Source: JADFMN01 sp964529975
GTDB lineage: Bacteria; Armatimonadota; Fimbriimonadia; Fimbriimonadales; Fimbriimonadaceae
Assembly (NCBI GenBank): GCA_964529975.1
Contig: CAZGXW010000028.1
Span: forward strand, 1 to 32,155
Direction: 5' to 3'
DNA length: 32,155 bases
Shown here: positions 31,069-32,155 of the stretch, in pieces
Position numbering within the stretch: the stretch's first letter is position 1
Layout: each line of letters starts with the position of its first letter
Notes under the pieces: generated by a model
The model's input: only the letters and a program-made list of their open reading frames with translations
Database searches by the model: none
Told to the model about the DNA's origin: nothing
Made by a program: the position numbers and the translations under genes

Positions 31069-31090
31069 GGGGGGGGGGCCCTTGGCCCCC
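31069..31090. repeat. G10 homopolymer overlapping a GC hairpin
   Basis: Ten G (31069-31078) are followed by CC-CTT-GGCCCCC, so GGGGGCC pairs with GGCCCCC (31074-31080 with 31084-31090). It lies 23 bp after the DUF4349 stop and may act as a terminator-like structure without a T run. The homopolymer is prone to slippage or sequencing error. Confidence 0.5.
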
Positions 31091-31112
31091 TAGTCCCGAG
31101 CCTGGCGTCGCC

Positions 31113-32155
31113 CTACCTGGCTGGGGCGAGGGACCTGCGGCGTATCCAGAGGGCCACGAGGAGCACAGGTACCCAGACTGGAGAGAGGATGAACAGGAAG
31201 GTGGCGGCCTGGGCGAGGAACTTGCCGATGCCCTTGAGCATGACGATGGCCGAGACCTTGGTCTCGTCGAACCAATCTGTGGGCACCGGCTCTTCGTCGA
31301 CCTTTCGCTCTTCCACGAACGTCAGGGTGATCGTGCTCAGTGCGGCGAGACGGCTTAGGGTCTTTCTCTGGGCGTCGTAGGACTCGATCTGCTGGCGGAC
31401 CTGGCTGATGCGGTCGTTAATCTCGATGACCTCTCCGACCTTCCTGGCCTGGCCCAAGATCGTGCGGAGCGTCTCTTCCTCGGTTTTGAGCGTTCGAACA
31501 CGGGCATCGATGTCTGCGACCTGAGCCGTGACGTCCTCCCCGCTGCTGTTCTCGGACTTGACCTCGCCGTACTTGCGGAGTTGCGAGACCGTCTCCTCAA
31601 AGCGCACCTGCGGGACGCGGATGGCCACGTAGGCGCTGGTCCGGGTCGACCCGTCGCCGTCGGAGACCGAGGTCGATTCGACGTATCCGCGCATCGACTT
31701 TGCGAGTTTGGAGGCCTCGTCGACGGACTTCTTGACGTCTGGCACCTCGACCGTGAATGTCGCGTCTTTGATCAGGAGCCTGCTGTTGGTCTGAAAGAGT
31801 TCTTCGGTCTCTTGGGGGAGGTTGACTCTGTCCTTTGCGTCCGCAGGAGGCATCGACTCGTTTGCAAGCCCCGGTGAGAAACCACCGACACCAGTCGTCC
31901 CTTCAGTTCTGTTGAAACTGGGATCCTCAGAGGGCGCACCCCGCAGCTGCGTCAACCCATCATCATAACCGTACACTTCTCGTGACCGCGATTCGGCGTC
32001 GAGCTCTTTCAGCGCATTGTCGCTCAAAGACGCCGCAGGAGCATCGACCTCCATAGCATCCATACTCTTTTTGGCAGCCACTTTCGACTGGGCGAAAACT
32101 GGGAAGAGCACTGCGGCGAGGACAGCGCAAACGCCCGTCACCAGTACGACTTGCA
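31113..32155 (-). CDS. DUF4349 domain protein (5' end beyond window)
   Basis: The reading frame is open to the right edge, so the true start may lie outside; a GTG at 32141 is the first start inside. A hydrophobic helix near the visible N-terminus reads VCAVLAAVLFPVFAQSK. A low-complexity stretch follows, then the DUF4349 domain (from RLLIKDATFTVEVPDVKKSV to TLTFVEE). This domain has a coiled-coil hairpin in the middle (DIDARVRTLKTEEETLRTIL, then IEINDRISQVRQQIESYDAQ). A C-terminal transmembrane helix (ATFLFILSPVWVPVLLVALWI) is followed by a basic tail. DUF4349 proteins are envelope-located and often linked to sigma-factor systems; the function is unknown. Confidence 0.85.
   Translation of the reverse strand, partial: QVVLVTGVCAVLAAVLFPVFAQSKVAAKKSMDAMEVDAPAASLSDNALKELDAESRSREVYGYDDGLTQLRGAPSEDPSFNRTEGTTGVGGFSPGLANESMPPADAKDRVNLPQETEELFQTNSRLLIKDATFTVEVPDVKKSVDEASKLAKSMRGYVESTSVSDGDGSTRTSAYVAIRVPQVRFEETVSQLRKYGEVKSENSSGEDVTAQVADIDARVRTLKTEEETLRTILGQARKVGEVIEINDRISQVRQQIESYDAQRKTLSRLAALSTITLTFVEERKVDEEPVPTDWFDETKVSAIVMLKGIGKFLAQAATFLFILSPVWVPVLLVALWIRRRSLAPAR

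Noticed and set aside
1..32155. CRISPR array, insertion sequence or prophage
   Set aside because: I saw no direct-repeat arrays, transposase motifs, integrases or phage structural genes. Coding style appears uniform across the window.

Overview
The window looks like chromosomal DNA of a diderm bacterium of roughly 60% GC. I favour the phylum Armatimonadota (Fimbriimonas-like). The reasons are an outer-membrane OstA/LptD gene, a BTAD-type regulator with a cyclase-like tail, a DUF4349 protein whose membrane helix reads LFPVFAQ as in prepilins common in that phylum, and secreted TlpA-type thioredoxins. This placement is inference from protein style; no rRNA gene is present. I see no phage, transposon or CRISPR array. 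Gene content is mostly core housekeeping plus lineage-specific secreted and regulatory proteins.

Layout. 1-403 (-) is the N-terminus of DNA polymerase III alpha. 404-777 has no convincing protein gene but holds a strong minus-strand terminator. 778-990 (+) is a small ORF convergent with lptD (987-2525, -). 2625-7505 (+) is a tightly packed operon: ECF sigma factor, zinc-binding anti-sigma factor, multi-pass membrane protein and a GlnD-type uridylyltransferase, the last two joined by ATGA overlaps. It continues into two TrkA-type RCK proteins (7520-8636), accB (8691-9128) and hom (9121-10407). A PrpD/MmgE-family gene (10404-11996, -) converges on hom.

12098-13244 (+) carries a DinB-like protein and a secreted thioredoxin. 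13320-18600 is all minus strand: an LTxxQ glycine-rich exported protein, a small PH-like membrane protein, an SH3-like secreted protein, and a metal-uptake block (Fur-family regulator, outer-membrane protein, ZnuA, ZnuB). No ATPase gene lies in that block. 18674-23617 (+) holds a UPF0182 membrane protein, aroA and a retropepsin-like aspartyl protease, followed by a tRNA-Arg(TCG). A BTAD regulator (23746-24885, -) is divergent from an HD-GYP protein (25109-26011, +). Then come an exported protein and a zf-TFIIB protein (+), followed on the minus strand by DUF4139, TPR/thioredoxin, rpsD and a DUF4349 protein cut by the window end.

The most interesting signal is architectural. At least eight transcription-unit heads have a -10-like hexamer of form (T/C)AnnnT ending only 6-8 nt before the start codon, with little or no Shine-Dalgarno sequence. 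Another set of genes has a clear Shine-Dalgarno and a normal leader. This suggests that leaderless mRNAs are common in this genome. Several promoters also carry inverted repeats over or beside the -10, notably upstream of the metal-uptake operon beside the Fur-family gene.
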